A stretch of DNA of 45,810 nt from an uncultured Treponema sp. (GTDB lineage: Bacteria; Spirochaetota; Spirochaetia; Treponematales; Treponemataceae). Where the stretch lies: NCBI GenBank assembly GCA_946410085.1, contig CAMJZA010000024.1, positions 1-45,810 on the forward strand, written 5' to 3'. Positions 31,301 through 39,782 of the stretch are shown piece by piece. The notes under the pieces were generated by a model, which saw nothing but the letters and a program-made list of their open reading frames with translations, did no database searches and had not been told where the DNA came from. The position numbers and the translations under genes are program-made. Numbering within the stretch: the stretch's first letter is position 1; every line of letters starts with the position of its first letter.

Positions 31301-32005
31301 TGATGCCGTCTCCCTGTCGGCAATTTTATAGGCACTGCCGTTAATCTGTCCGAAATAGGAAAAAAAACAGTCCTCCGGTCCGCCCCAGAGTGTTTTATAA
31401 ATGAAAAAACGGGACAGGAGCCGGATGGTTGCCCTTGTATTCCTGAGCGAAAGGCCCCCGTTTCCGACCTCGCAGCGAAGCAGCGGGGGCATAAGTTTTT
31501 TTGTCCACTGGAATTCTGCGAGCCGCTTGTGGTAACAGCTGTAGTCGATTTTCCCCCGGTTAAAAGCATGTAGCCAGGGGGCTCCCCAGTAATCATAGTC
31601 GTGTTGCGCAATCAACGTTTGCAGGTAGCCGGCATCCCGCAGAATGAGGGCATCGGTCTGTGCGATGAGCATGTATTTGAATGCCCTGAACCTCCGGTAA
31701 AAGCCGATGGACAGCATGAGCTTGTTGTATGCAAGGACATCCGTAAAAAAACGGGGGTCAAAAAATACTGTTTTGAGTTCAGGAATGCCATCGTAAACGG
31801 TCAGGTCAAGACCTTTCGGTGCAATGAGGAATACAGGAATACCATGCATTTTCTGCGTGGTATTCCGTATGGAGAAAAGTTCGTCATCGTCAGGATTGTA
31901 TTTGTAGACAGGGATTACAACACAGAGCGTTTTGGAATCGCGATTCTGTGTACCCCCCCCCCCGTTTTTATGCCGGCGTATGGCTGTCTTCCTGTCTGTG
32001 TTCAT
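28316..32005 (-). CDS. 1229-residue multidomain glycosyltransferase, phase-variable candidate
   Basis: Domains in order: DUF5672-like glycosyltransferase (about 25-285, including AQTDALILRDAG and WGGPEDCFFSYF); a beta-rich domain (about 290-415); a coiled coil with repeated RDKQI heptads (about 465-512); a short basic helix (515-550); a GT2 domain (about 597-850, VSIIIPVYNQF and FLNNDTQ at 682-687); and a C-terminal GT4 domain (about 870-1229, SGILFVGGFSHTPNVDAV and a GAGVKGKVVEAL end). It could build three linkages. Codons 15-18 are an 11-G tract, in frame as given; gaining or losing a G would shift the frame before any domain. The ATG follows the flavin-reductase stop directly (TAGATG), so it is translationally coupled. 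Confidence 0.88.
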   Translation of the reverse strand: MNTDRKTAIRRHKNGGGGTQNRDSKTLCVVIPVYKYNPDDDELFSIRNTTQKMHGIPVFLIAPKGLDLTVYDGIPELKTVFFDPRFFTDVLAYNKLMLSIGFYRRFRAFKYMLIAQTDALILRDAGYLQTLIAQHDYDYWGAPWLHAFNRGKIDYSCYHKRLAEFQWTKKLMPPLLRCEVGNGGLSLRNTRATIRLLSRFFIYKTLWGGPEDCFFSYFGQINGSAYKIADRETASLFCLEETLHKRLHVQDLPFGIHDWKHYLPELMKYWKNIQADRNFFHTVFTYTIGQTLYFDAPRFNASPYIFSGIARCEQDFSWFVERDVVFAFHTEPAPPAGSAMQLMFTIDQTYRTQTIHIYANEQFIGTKTLSGAGTLLIELPLSVCPDVRLRLEFPDARKPESYTVGTDIRNLSIAVTKMESRIIEKKGTDIMIIPEQHKNAVAFEGKGSYGDHYKQFDTELAQKDPLIAQLTEREQNLNEQIRMRDKQIRERDKQIHDCNVRIRDLEEQIEDFLHSKSWRITRPLRFTKKCIRAIYRLLVPGKLRKAVWIFRHKGMSGMKEYAEEEKFDPTLPEPITYRPVLLADETYTVHELPVSENPLVSIIIPVYNQFGYTYKCIRSILALPDKVAYEIIIGDDMSDDETKDICRYFPGVRVNRNETDHGFLMNCNRAARLARGKYILFLNNDTQVQDGWLESLVRLMQGDETTGMAGSKLVYPDGRLQEAGGIIWRDASGWNYGHDKNPELPEYNYVKEVDYISGASIIIRRTLWDEIGGFDERYKPAYFEDSDFAFEVRKHGYRVMYQPQSTVVHFEGISNGTDLNSGLKKYQVENRDKFIAKWADELKKQYAGDKDAFPARERNFGKKVILIIDHYVPTFDKDAGSKTTFQYIKMFLAKGFCVKFIGDNYARTEMEPYMSILLQMGVEVLYGVWYSNNIFTYIKQNEKYIDFAYLNRPHITAKYIDFIRNETDIKILYYGHDLHFFRIQREYELTGNTKLLPDIENNRNAEFSIMRKADVVYYPSCLEEKVIREIDSSIHVKAIHAYIFDTDSLTVQYKSRERSGILFVGGFSHTPNVDAVKWFAGEIFPKIRANNPGIDFYIAGSNAPDEIKELDGNGIIFKGFVTEAELARLYASCRIVVVPLRYGAGVKGKVVEALYNGVPIVTTDIGAEGIEGIEDIAAIHNEAGTFADAVLRLYDDGERLGKMSRKSIEFIKENFSMDAAWNVIKGDFA
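31953..31963 (-). repeat. poly-G (11) tract in glycosyltransferase coding start
   Basis: Eleven C on the plus strand read as eleven G in the coding strand, forming Gly codons 15-18 of the giant glycosyltransferase. This sequence is in the ON frame; ten or twelve G would terminate or misread the protein. Confidence 0.95.
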
Positions 32006-32572
32006 CTACTCCGTTCCGGTGAGCGCCTTGCCGTCCGAGAATGCTTTTCCGACGGCATCGCCGAGCACGTTGTAGTTGTGGCTGACCGGGTCGTAGCAGA
32101 TGGGCCTGAGCTTGGCGGCGTCTATCTTTCCGTCTGTCAGGATTGACTCGTCGGCGGAAACGTTCACGATGTTTCCTACGATATAGTCGCTGTCATCGCT
32201 CATGTGGGCGACTTCACATTCCAGTACCATCGGCAGCTCGTTGATGACCGGTGCGTCCACGAAAGAGGACTTTGTGACGGTAAAGCCCGCTTTCTTGAGT
32301 TTGTCCGGCTCCTTGTTTCCGCTGACGATTCCAAGGTAGTCGCACTCCCTGACGTGCGCTGCATCCGCCATGCTGACGGTAAAGGCCTTGCGTGCCGCAA
32401 TGTTCTTCGTGGTCTTGTGGCTTTTGTCCAGACAAATGCCGAGCTGGTTCGTATCGTGTATTCCGCCCCAGGCCGCATTCATCGCATCGGGATTTCCCGC
32501 CTCGTCATAGCTTGCGATAATGAGTACCGGCATCGGATACATGTATGTCTGCTTTCCGAAATCCTTTTTCAT
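32006..32572 (-). CDS. flavin reductase-like protein (flavoredoxin family)
   Basis: A 188-residue FMN-binding split-barrel protein. Features are the N-terminal PMPVLIIASYDEAGNPDAMNAAW, the central KNIAARKAFTVSM and a long beta-rich body. Family members bind FMN and reduce flavin or ferric compounds in the cytoplasm. AAGGAG lies about seven bases before the ATG. Its stop codon TAG touches the ATG of the giant glycosyltransferase. It may be part of the sugar operon or simply a passenger; the role here is not known. Confidence 0.85.
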   Translation of the reverse strand: MKKDFGKQTYMYPMPVLIIASYDEAGNPDAMNAAWGGIHDTNQLGICLDKSHKTTKNIAARKAFTVSMADAAHVRECDYLGIVSGNKEPDKLKKAGFTVTKSSFVDAPVINELPMVLECEVAHMSDDSDYIVGNIVNVSADESILTDGKIDAAKLRPICYDPVSHNYNVLGDAVGKAFSDGKALTGTE

Positions 32573-32598
32573 CCTGCGTCTCCTTGCATTACGGCAGC

Positions 32599-33318
32599 TT
32601 ACTTCTTTGCCTGCCCGTAGTAGGCGTTCGGCCCGTGCTTGCGCTGATAGTGCTTGTCGACGATGTAGGCGGGAAGCGGCTTTGCGGCGGGGTCAAGCAG
32701 CAGCGTGTTCAGCGCCATCCTGCTCACCTCTTCCAGGACGGCGGCGTTGTACACTGCCTTATCCGCCGTTGCTCCCCAGCAGAAGGGGCCGTGTCCGCCG
32801 ACCAGCACCATATTCACCTCGGCCGGATTGAGCGACAGGGAACGGAAGTGGCTGACAATCAGGTTGCCGGTCTCCCGCTCGTAGTCGTTCTTCACCGCCG
32901 CCTCGGACAGGTAGGGGGTGCAGGGGACTTCCGTCTGGATATGGTCGGCATGGGTCGTTCCGAAGAGGGGAACGGGCCTGAGCGCCTGTGCCCAGCTGAC
33001 CGCGTAGCTTGAGTGCGTGTGAATGATGCCGTTTATTGCGGCCCCGTCTTTGACGGCAAACTCCCTGTAGAGCACGACGTGGGTCGGCGTATCGGAGGAG
33101 GGGCGGAGACTGCCGTCAACGACCTTGCCGTCAAGATCCACGATGACCATGCTTTCGGGAGTCAGTTCGGGGTAGGGGACCCCGGACGGCTTGATTGCGA
33201 AAACGCCTGCTGCCTTGTCAAAGGCCGAAACATTGCCCCAGGTGTAGAGCGCCAGATGCTGCTCGGGAATCTGCATGTTGGCCTCGTAGGCCGCCTCCCG
33301 TATCGTCTTGTATTCCAT
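32599..33318 (-). CDS. araD: L-ribulose-5-phosphate 4-epimerase
   Basis: A 239-residue class II aldolase family protein that interconverts L-ribulose 5-phosphate and D-xylulose 5-phosphate. The zinc histidines are in HTHSSYAV and in the GHGPFCWG motif; the start YKTIREAAYEANM and LALYTWGNVSAFD are typical of AraD. It follows the kinase gene by 69 bases and precedes the flavin reductase gene by 26. AAGGAG lies eleven bases before the ATG. UlaF/SgbE homologues act on the same substrate, so an ascorbate or xylulose route is possible. Confidence 0.9.
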   Translation of the reverse strand: MEYKTIREAAYEANMQIPEQHLALYTWGNVSAFDKAAGVFAIKPSGVPYPELTPESMVIVDLDGKVVDGSLRPSSDTPTHVVLYREFAVKDGAAINGIIHTHSSYAVSWAQALRPVPLFGTTHADHIQTEVPCTPYLSEAAVKNDYERETGNLIVSHFRSLSLNPAEVNMVLVGGHGPFCWGATADKAVYNAAVLEEVSRMALNTLLLDPAAKPLPAYIVDKHYQRKHGPNAYYGQAKK

Positions 33319-33344
33319 AATATGTAAGCTCCTTGTCGTTCTGC

Positions 33345-33380
33345 GGGCAGCCGCATGGCTTCAGCCCTTTGCAGCTGCCC
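33345..33380. other. intercistronic hairpin between kinase and epimerase genes
   Basis: GGGCAGC (33345-33351) pairs with GCTGCCC (33374-33380), enclosing a smaller GGCT-TC-AGCC hairpin. No T-run follows on either strand, so it is more likely an mRNA stability or processing element than a terminator. Confidence 0.5.
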
Positions 33381-33387
33381 CTTCCTG

Positions 33388-34977
33388 CTAGTCCAGGTTG
33401 TCCACGGCGACGCGCTCGACGGCGAGTCCCTGCTTGTAGTTGACGAAGAAGGCATTGAAGCCGTCAACGTCCGCCTGATCCGGCTGGACGGTCTGCACCT
33501 TGGCGGACGCGAAGGCGTTCTTGTTCAGCCAGTCGGGGAGTGCTGCTCCCTTGCCGTTAATCGTGTATGCGGCGAGCAGGGCCATGCCCCAGGGGCCGCC
33601 TTCTCCTGCCGTGCTCAGCGCACTGACCGGGGTGTGCATTGCTGCCGCCATGACGGGCAGTCCGACGCTTGCCGTCTTGAAGAAGCCGCCGTGTCCCGTC
33701 AGCCGGTCCAGCTTGACGTGTTCCTCATCAAAGAGGATGTCCATTCCCGCACGGAGCGCGCCGAGCGAGGTAAAGAGCTGGGCACGGATGAAGTTTGCGA
33801 GCGTAAAGTTCGCCTTCTGCGTCCTGACGAAGAGGGGGCGGCCGGACTCAAAGCCGGTCATGCTCTCGCCGGAGATGTAGTTGTAGGGAATGAGGCCGCC
33901 GCAGTCCTTGTCGCCCTTGAGTGCAAGCTCAAGCAGGGTGTCGTAGAGCTTGCCCTTGGAGAAGTCTGCGCCGAGTACCTTTGCGGCATCGCCGAAGATG
34001 TTGATCCACTTGTCGTATTCGCCCGTGCAGTTGTTTGCATGTGCCATGGCGGCGGGCTTGCCGTCCGGCGTGGAAACGATGTCTATCTGGCCGGAGTATG
34101 CCTTGGAAAGGGGCTTTTCCAGAACGATCATGGCAAAGACCGAGGTTCCGGCAGAAACGTTGCCCGTGCGGGCTGCAACGGAGTTCGTTGCGACCATGCC
34201 GGTTCCGGCATCTCCTTCCGGAGGAGCCATCACGACTCCCGGCTCAAGCTCTCCCGTGGGGTCAAGCCAGCGGGCTCCTTCTGCCGTCAGGCGGCCTGCC
34301 TCGGCACCTGCGGGGAGTACTTTGGGGAAGAGGTCTGCAAGCTTCCAGGGGAACTTCCTGTCGGCAATCAGGCTGTCGAACTGCTTGACGAATTTCTTGT
34401 CAAAGTCCCCGGTCCTGTCGTCAATCGGGAACATGCCGGAAGCGTCGCCGACACCGAGCACCTTTTCGCCGGTCAGCATCCAGTGGGCATAGCCTGCGAG
34501 CGTCGTAAAGAAGCTGACGTCCTTGACGTGGCTTTCCTTATTGAGGATTGCCTGATAGAGGTGGGCAATGCTCCAGCGCTCGGGAATGGGATAGCCGAAG
34601 AGCTTGGAAAGCTGCTTGCTTGCTTCGCCGGTCATCGTGTTGCGCCAGGTGCGGAAGGGGACGAGCAGCTTGCCCCCCTTGTCAAAGGCGAGGTATCCGT
34701 GCATCATTGCGCTGATGCCCATCGCCGCCAGTTTGGTCAGCTTGACGCCGTACTTGTCCTGCACATCCTTTTTCAGGTTTGCGAAGGCGGTGGAAATGCC
34801 CGTGTGGATTTCGTCGAGCGAATAGGTCCATACGCCGTCTACAAGGGAGTTTTCCCAGTCGAAGGCCCCGGATGCCACCGGCGTGTTCGTGCTGTCTATC
34901 AGGACGGCCTTGATTCTCGTTGAACCGAACTCCAGTCCCATTACGGTCTGTCCGGCGGAGATCTCATCTTTCGTCAT
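33388..34977 (-). CDS. FGGY-family carbohydrate kinase, probable L-ribulokinase
   Basis: A 529-residue sugar kinase. The N-terminal phosphate motif is [15 protein letters not shown], with GHGGFFKT as the second FGGY nucleotide-binding region and [15 protein letters not shown] near the end. The start at 34977 ([12 protein letters not shown]) has AGAGG eight bases upstream; an in-frame extension to 35025 would cross the -10 box. Assignment as ribulokinase rests on the AraD gene immediately downstream. No arabinose isomerase is present in the window. It is the first gene of the eight-gene run. Confidence 0.8.
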   Translation of the reverse strand: MTKDEISAGQTVMGLEFGSTRIKAVLIDSTNTPVASGAFDWENSLVDGVWTYSLDEIHTGISTAFANLKKDVQDKYGVKLTKLAAMGISAMMHGYLAFDKGGKLLVPFRTWRNTMTGEASKQLSKLFGYPIPERWSIAHLYQAILNKESHVKDVSFFTTLAGYAHWMLTGEKVLGVGDASGMFPIDDRTGDFDKKFVKQFDSLIADRKFPWKLADLFPKVLPAGAEAGRLTAEGARWLDPTGELEPGVVMAPPEGDAGTGMVATNSVAARTGNVSAGTSVFAMIVLEKPLSKAYSGQIDIVSTPDGKPAAMAHANNCTGEYDKWINIFGDAAKVLGADFSKGKLYDTLLELALKGDKDCGGLIPYNYISGESMTGFESGRPLFVRTQKANFTLANFIRAQLFTSLGALRAGMDILFDEEHVKLDRLTGHGGFFKTASVGLPVMAAAMHTPVSALSTAGEGGPWGMALLAAYTINGKGAALPDWLNKNAFASAKVQTVQPDQADVDGFNAFFVNYKQGLAVERVAVDNLD

Positions 34978-35004
34978 ATCTATCAACCTCTTTCTTCTAT
35001 TTAT

Positions 35005-35010
35005 ATTATA
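35005..35010 (-). promoter_or_regulatory. -10 box for the kinase-glycan operon
   Basis: TATAAT on the minus strand, 27 bases before the ATG at 34977. The expected -35 position (35028-35033) is weak, which would suit activator control. TTTCGTA (35030-35036) and TACGAAA (35088-35094) form a wide inverted pair nearby. Confidence 0.45.
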
Positions 35011-35241
35011 TCTCCTATTATTCAATGAGTTTCGTAAAAATGCAAGTGAAAAATCAACTTTTTACAGTTTTTATCGGGTATATTTGATACGAAATGCGGG
35101 CTTCCGGGAACAGGGCTGTGGGCGGTCCCGGCAAGGTGGCTGAACGGCAGGGCATCGGGCCGCAGTCCCGGCTACCGGGTGATTTCTCTAAAATTCCGTG
35201 CAGAAGGTGCCGATTCTGTAGATGAAATAGGCTTTTTGCGC

Positions 35242-35247
35242 TATAGT
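35242..35247 (+). promoter_or_regulatory. -10 box of LysM gene
   Basis: TATAGT preceded by GC, 19 bases before the ATG at 35267. GAGG (35256-35259) gives a normal ribosome site. No good -35 is seen. Confidence 0.45.
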
Positions 35248-35266
35248 TAGGAAAAGAGGTTATCTG

Positions 35267-37621
35267 ATGGATACGATAGGAATCAAGCTTGCAGACGGCA
35301 CTTTTTATCCCATTCTGGAAGATGGAAAGCCTGAAAAAAAGAATATTTCATTGACAACCGTCAAGGATAACCAGACGATAGTGCACGTGGACCTGTTCCG
35401 GTCCCCGACCGGCACGATGCAGGATGCACAGTACATTGATACCCTCGAAATAGACAACCTGAATCCCCACACGAACGGCGAGCCGAGCCTGAACTTTGAC
35501 ATTGAACTGGGCGAAGACGGCAGCCTTTCTGCTGCAATAGACGACCCCGAAACCGGTACGCAGGCTTCCCGTCAGGTCAGCCTTTCCGCGCTTGCCGGCA
35601 TAGTCTCGGAAAAAAAGCCCGCCCATGATTCCGACCTTTCCCTGAAAGACAGCGATGCAGATGCAATCGAAGAGCCGATTGAACTGGGAAAGCGGCAGGA
35701 CCGTTCCGCCGCTGCACGTCCTGCCCGCGACGACTTGAAGGATATGGAAGACATTTTCAAGGCACCCGAGAAGGAAGCCCCCGAAAAAGACACGAAGGCG
35801 GACAGTTCGTTCGATGAAATCGTCAACGACATTTCCAATATAGGTAAGGATCCTGATGCACTGGAGGCGGACGGCGGGGCGGCGCCGGACAGTGAAGCAT
35901 TCTCCTTTGACGACTTCGGCGATGCCGGTACGAAGCAGGATGAAGTTGCCGACGAGCCGCTGGAAGAAATTCCTGCCGGGGAAGCACTGCCGCAGGATGC
36001 GGAGTTCGTCGATTCCACCGGTGATGAACTGGTCGACACGATCGGTGTCCTTGACGCAAGCCTGGATCAGCCGGACTTCGGCTTCAAGGCCCTTGCCGAT
36101 GAAGACGGGCAGCAGTCGCCGGAAGACGCCGTGTTTGCCGAAACCGACGGCGATACCGAAAGGGAATCCGAGCCTGCTGCTGCCGACGGCGACACCGAAA
36201 CCGATGCCGAAACGGAATCCGAGCCTGCTGCCGAAGCTGAAGCTGTCGCCGAAGCAGCCGGTATTGCCGGCGATGCTGCTGACCGTGCGGACCCGGAGCG
36301 GGAAACTGCGGCGGCAGAAGCTGAAGATGAAGCCTCAGAAGGCGAACCTGTGCCGGAAGATGCCGGACAGGAGCCGGAAAGCGGTGAGTTTGAGGACCTG
36401 GGAACCCTGCCCGACTGGAGCACGGGAGGCCTTGAGGACGTCGACGATGACAGCGACCTCCGTTCCCTGCCGGCCTTTGCCGACGACGCTGCGGACGGAG
36501 ACAAAAACGGCTCGGCAGACCTGTATCCCCCTGCCGAAACGAGCGGCGTGAGCGACGTGCTTTCGGAAGAGCCTGCTTCTGCGGACGATGACTTCGGCGA
36601 CCTGGACCTGCCCAGCCTGAACATCTTTGAGGGACAGGAGGCAGTCCCGTCTCCCGACCTGACGCGTTCCTCCCTTGCGGATGATACGGCTGACATGACG
36701 GATGCGGCTGCCGGCGGTGACAGTGCTGCCGGTGCTTCTGCCGCCGGCAGTGATGCCTGGGGAGATGACTTTGAGCTGCCGGATCTTGATTTTGACGATG
36801 CAGTCAAGGAAGAAGCCGACGTTGATTTTTCCATGCCCGACTTTGACAGTCCGTCTTCCGGCAGCGCGTTCGATGACTTTGACGCAACGCTTTCTTCGAC
36901 GGCTGACGACTGGCCGTCCCTTGATATGGACAGCACGAAGTCTTCCGGTTCTTCATCTTCTTCCTATATGCCGAGCAATATGTTCGACGACCTGTATGAC
37001 AAGGAAACGATGGAAGGCAAGTCTTCCGACGGCTACGAGGATGACCGGAATACGACGCGGGTTCCCATGTTCGTCTGCATTGCCTGTGCAATCATCTGCA
37101 TCCTCTGCCTCTTCTTCCTCTTTGTCATACCGACGCAGTTCAATGTCCTCCGCCGCAGCAACACGCAGGAAATCTCCTTCCATGAACAGCGGGGCTTGCC
37201 GGACAGGCCGGAAGGAAAGCTTGCCGTCGGCGGTACCGGGGCTTCCGGGGCAAAGGAAAGCGATGCCGCCGCTGCAGGACAGGACAGCGGACGCGGGCAG
37301 AGTTCCGCAGGTGAGCTGATAAAGCCTGCTTCTCCGGCGAGCGTTTCCGCCCCCCTTCCCAAGGTCGAAAGCGTACCTGCGAAGGAGAACGAGATTGTCA
37401 TTGCCGCCGTGCCTTCCCACGTCGTTCCCGAAACGCCGGTCAGGAACGTGAAGAAGATTCCCGACATCCAGTATACGGTTGTCTGGGGAGACACGCTCTG
37501 GGACATCGCGAGCGCGTACTACAAGAATCCGTGGAAATATACGGAACTTGCGGAGTACAACCATCTGAAGAACCCGAATTTCATACAGACAGGCTCAACC
37601 CTCCTTATTCCGGCTGAATGA
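35267..37621 (+). CDS. single-pass acidic LysM protein, FimV-like layout
   Basis: A 784-residue protein. Residues 1-115 form a beta-rich N-terminal domain; 120-595 is a very acidic, low-complexity, probably disordered region; one transmembrane helix lies at 599-623; a Ser/Ala/Pro linker follows; and the C-terminal LysM domain (735-783, YTVVWGDTLWDIASAYY ... LLIPAE) should bind peptidoglycan outside the membrane. Within the acidic part, a short motif of hydrophobic-Pro-[Asp/Ser/Ala]-hydrophobic recurs: LPDWS 381, LPAFA 401, LPSLN 448, LPDLD 504, MPDFD 523, WPSLD 549. The layout resembles FimV/TspA-type envelope organisers. The stop overlaps the start region of the lytic transglycosylase gene. 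Confidence 0.8.
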   Translation: MDTIGIKLADGTFYPILEDGKPEKKNISLTTVKDNQTIVHVDLFRSPTGTMQDAQYIDTLEIDNLNPHTNGEPSLNFDIELGEDGSLSAAIDDPETGTQASRQVSLSALAGIVSEKKPAHDSDLSLKDSDADAIEEPIELGKRQDRSAAARPARDDLKDMEDIFKAPEKEAPEKDTKADSSFDEIVNDISNIGKDPDALEADGGAAPDSEAFSFDDFGDAGTKQDEVADEPLEEIPAGEALPQDAEFVDSTGDELVDTIGVLDASLDQPDFGFKALADEDGQQSPEDAVFAETDGDTERESEPAAADGDTETDAETESEPAAEAEAVAEAAGIAGDAADRADPERETAAAEAEDEASEGEPVPEDAGQEPESGEFEDLGTLPDWSTGGLEDVDDDSDLRSLPAFADDAADGDKNGSADLYPPAETSGVSDVLSEEPASADDDFGDLDLPSLNIFEGQEAVPSPDLTRSSLADDTADMTDAAAGGDSAAGASAAGSDAWGDDFELPDLDFDDAVKEEADVDFSMPDFDSPSSGSAFDDFDATLSSTADDWPSLDMDSTKSSGSSSSSYMPSNMFDDLYDKETMEGKSSDGYEDDRNTTRVPMFVCIACAIICILCLFFLFVIPTQFNVLRRSNTQEISFHEQRGLPDRPEGKLAVGGTGASGAKESDAAAAGQDSGRGQSSAGELIKPASPASVSAPLPKVESVPAKENEIVIAAVPSHVVPETPVRNVKKIPDIQYTVVWGDTLWDIASAYYKNPWKYTELAEYNHLKNPNFIQTGSTLLIPAE

Positions 37622-37625
37622 TTTG

Positions 37626-39782
37626 ATGCGGAGGCATAAAGCAGTCCTTCTGGCGAGCTTTATTTTTCTCTTCCTTGCGGTAAACGCCAGCTGCGTCCGC
37701 AAAAAGCAGGAGGAGCCGTCTGCCCAGGAAAAATACGGGCGGGGAACCGAGTATTTCATGGGCCTGCGTTCCCTCCAGATGGGGGAGGATGCAAAAGGGC
37801 GGCGCCAGCTGCGGACGGCGGCAAAAAGCGAAAACCTGCTGATTGCGCGCAAGGCGAAGGAAGAGCTTGCGAAGTACGAAGACGGCGTTGACACCCGCAT
37901 CAAGGCGCTGACCGATATTTTTGACGCATACAAGGATGAACCTGCCCTCTTTGCCCTCTGCCATGAGCTGTACGAGAACGGCGAATATGCCAGGCTCATT
38001 GCGGTAACCGAAGGCCTGGACCTTGCGTCCTGCCAGAACAGCATTGCCTATTACCGGCTCCGTTCGCTGAACGAAAAGCATGACTCCCGTTTTTCCGCGG
38101 AATTCCTTGCCTGGTGTACCGAACGCCCCTTTGAACGCCTCCACTACAGCCTCTATTCCGAACTGCCCGCCGTTCCCAAGGTGGTCAGGATGCTTTCCCT
38201 CTTCTACACGCGGAACTACGGCTCTGCCCTCGCGCTGACAAAGGAGTTCCTGGAATCCGGCGGCAGCGGCATGACCGCACAGATTGCGAGCTGCATCGGA
38301 AAATGCTTCCTGTACGGTTCGGCAGAGTCTGCGGTCAATGCGGCCTATCTGGCGGACTATGCCCCGAAGCTTCCGCCGGACTGCCAGTTCTACTTTTATT
38401 TCTATGCAGCCCGCCTGTACGACCGTGCGGCGGGTAAGCCCGGTACGGCGGGAAAGGCTGCTGCGGGCAAGGCTGCACCGCCTGCGTCCGCTACGCAGGA
38501 AAAAGCCGCTGAATGCTACAAGGCGGCCCTTGCGACGGCAAGGGACAGGACGGGAAAGACGGACGGCAAGCTCTATGACAATGCCCTCTGGTATTACCTG
38601 CTTTCCCTGCTTGAGCTTTCCCCGGAAGCTGCGGTCAGGGCCGTGGAAAAGTACCGGGACAAATGGCATGACCCCTATTACTTCGACGATTTTCTGGACA
38701 GCCTTTCCTACCGCCTGCTTTCCGGCCGCTTCTGGAGCCTGTACATCAGGACTGCCGGGCTTTTAAAGGGCTTTGCAAGCCCTGAAAGCTGCGCCAAGTT
38801 CTATTATGTGTCTGCCCGCCTGCTGCAGGAAGGCATCTACCGGCCCAAGGACATGGACGCGGACCTTGAGGCCCGCAGCTTCCTGAACGCGGCGCTGGAC
38901 AGCGGGACGGACCTGTACTACCGCATGCTTGCGTCTGCCCGCCTGGGCGTCGGCCGGACGGAACTGGAAGAGCGGCTCCGCCTGCTGCGGCAGGATGCCC
39001 GGTTTGAGCGGAGCGAAGACGCCGAGGAGCTGCTGCTCGGCTATGCGGATTTCGGCTTTCCCGAGCGGATATACGATGAATGGCAGAAGCTGCGGGACGT
39101 CATCGGGATGGACACGGTGCGCAAGATTGCAAGCTTCCTGTTCAGCTGCGGCAAGAACCAGGAGGGCTACTACACCCAGTCAATCCGCATCGCCGCACGC
39201 AAGCTCAACAACAGTGAATCCTCCCTGTCCGGTCTGGACGACAGCCTCTTTACCCTCTCCTTTCCCCGGGGCTTTGCGGACACTGTGAGCGGCTGCTGTC
39301 AGGAATTCAAGGTTGACGAGCAGCTGATGTATGCACTCATACGGAGCGAGAGCTTCTTTGATCCGACCGTCATCAGTTCCGCCGGGGCCATCGGACTGAC
39401 GCAGCTGATGGAACTGACTGCCGGTGACGTGGCGAAAAAGCTCAAGCTTTCCAAGTACGATCTGACCGACAGCGGAACGAACGTGCGCTTCGGGACCTAT
39501 TACCTTTCCGAAATGATACGCCGCCTGGACAATTCCCAGATACATGCGGTCTTTGCCTACAATGCGGGCATAACGCGGGTGCGGAACTGGGTTCTGGCGT
39601 CCCGCGATGCCTACAGGGAAAAGGGGTCGGAAGAAGGCCTGCCGGCTGACCTCTTCCTGGAGATGCTGCCGATTACGGAAACCCGTGAGTACGGCCGCAA
39701 GGTCGTCTCGGCGGCAACGATGTACGGCCTGCTCTACTACGAGCTGGGGCCGGATGAAGTCATTGCCCGGATCATGGGTTGA
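37626..39782 (+). CDS. lipoprotein lytic transglycosylase (SLT family)
   Basis: A 718-residue protein. Residues 1-23 form a lipoprotein signal ending in NASC, with C23 as the lipidated residue. A long helical, repeat-like region follows (about 40-550), as in soluble lytic transglycosylase 70-type proteins. The C-terminal SLT domain (about 560-700) has catalytic E575 in IRSESFFDPTVISSAGAIGLTQLM and the AYNAG motif. It cleaves peptidoglycan glycan strands. The ATG lies five bases after the LysM stop; no strong ribosome site is seen, so coupling is likely. A TTG at 37623 is in frame just before it. An upstream signal MRRHK followed by a hydrophobic stretch fits the ATG start. Confidence 0.9.
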   Translation: MRRHKAVLLASFIFLFLAVNASCVRKKQEEPSAQEKYGRGTEYFMGLRSLQMGEDAKGRRQLRTAAKSENLLIARKAKEELAKYEDGVDTRIKALTDIFDAYKDEPALFALCHELYENGEYARLIAVTEGLDLASCQNSIAYYRLRSLNEKHDSRFSAEFLAWCTERPFERLHYSLYSELPAVPKVVRMLSLFYTRNYGSALALTKEFLESGGSGMTAQIASCIGKCFLYGSAESAVNAAYLADYAPKLPPDCQFYFYFYAARLYDRAAGKPGTAGKAAAGKAAPPASATQEKAAECYKAALATARDRTGKTDGKLYDNALWYYLLSLLELSPEAAVRAVEKYRDKWHDPYYFDDFLDSLSYRLLSGRFWSLYIRTAGLLKGFASPESCAKFYYVSARLLQEGIYRPKDMDADLEARSFLNAALDSGTDLYYRMLASARLGVGRTELEERLRLLRQDARFERSEDAEELLLGYADFGFPERIYDEWQKLRDVIGMDTVRKIASFLFSCGKNQEGYYTQSIRIAARKLNNSESSLSGLDDSLFTLSFPRGFADTVSGCCQEFKVDEQLMYALIRSESFFDPTVISSAGAIGLTQLMELTAGDVAKKLKLSKYDLTDSGTNVRFGTYYLSEMIRRLDNSQIHAVFAYNAGITRVRNWVLASRDAYREKGSEEGLPADLFLEMLPITETREYGRKVVSAATMYGLLYYELGPDEVIARIMG

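Noticed and set aside
33355-34923. 522-residue open frame antisense to the FGGY kinase
   Set aside because: Shadow of a well-supported kinase gene; no ribosome site or family motif.
36067-36936. 289-residue Ser-rich frame antisense to the LysM gene
   Set aside because: Its Ser/Ala composition is the antisense image of the Asp/Glu/Ala-rich region.
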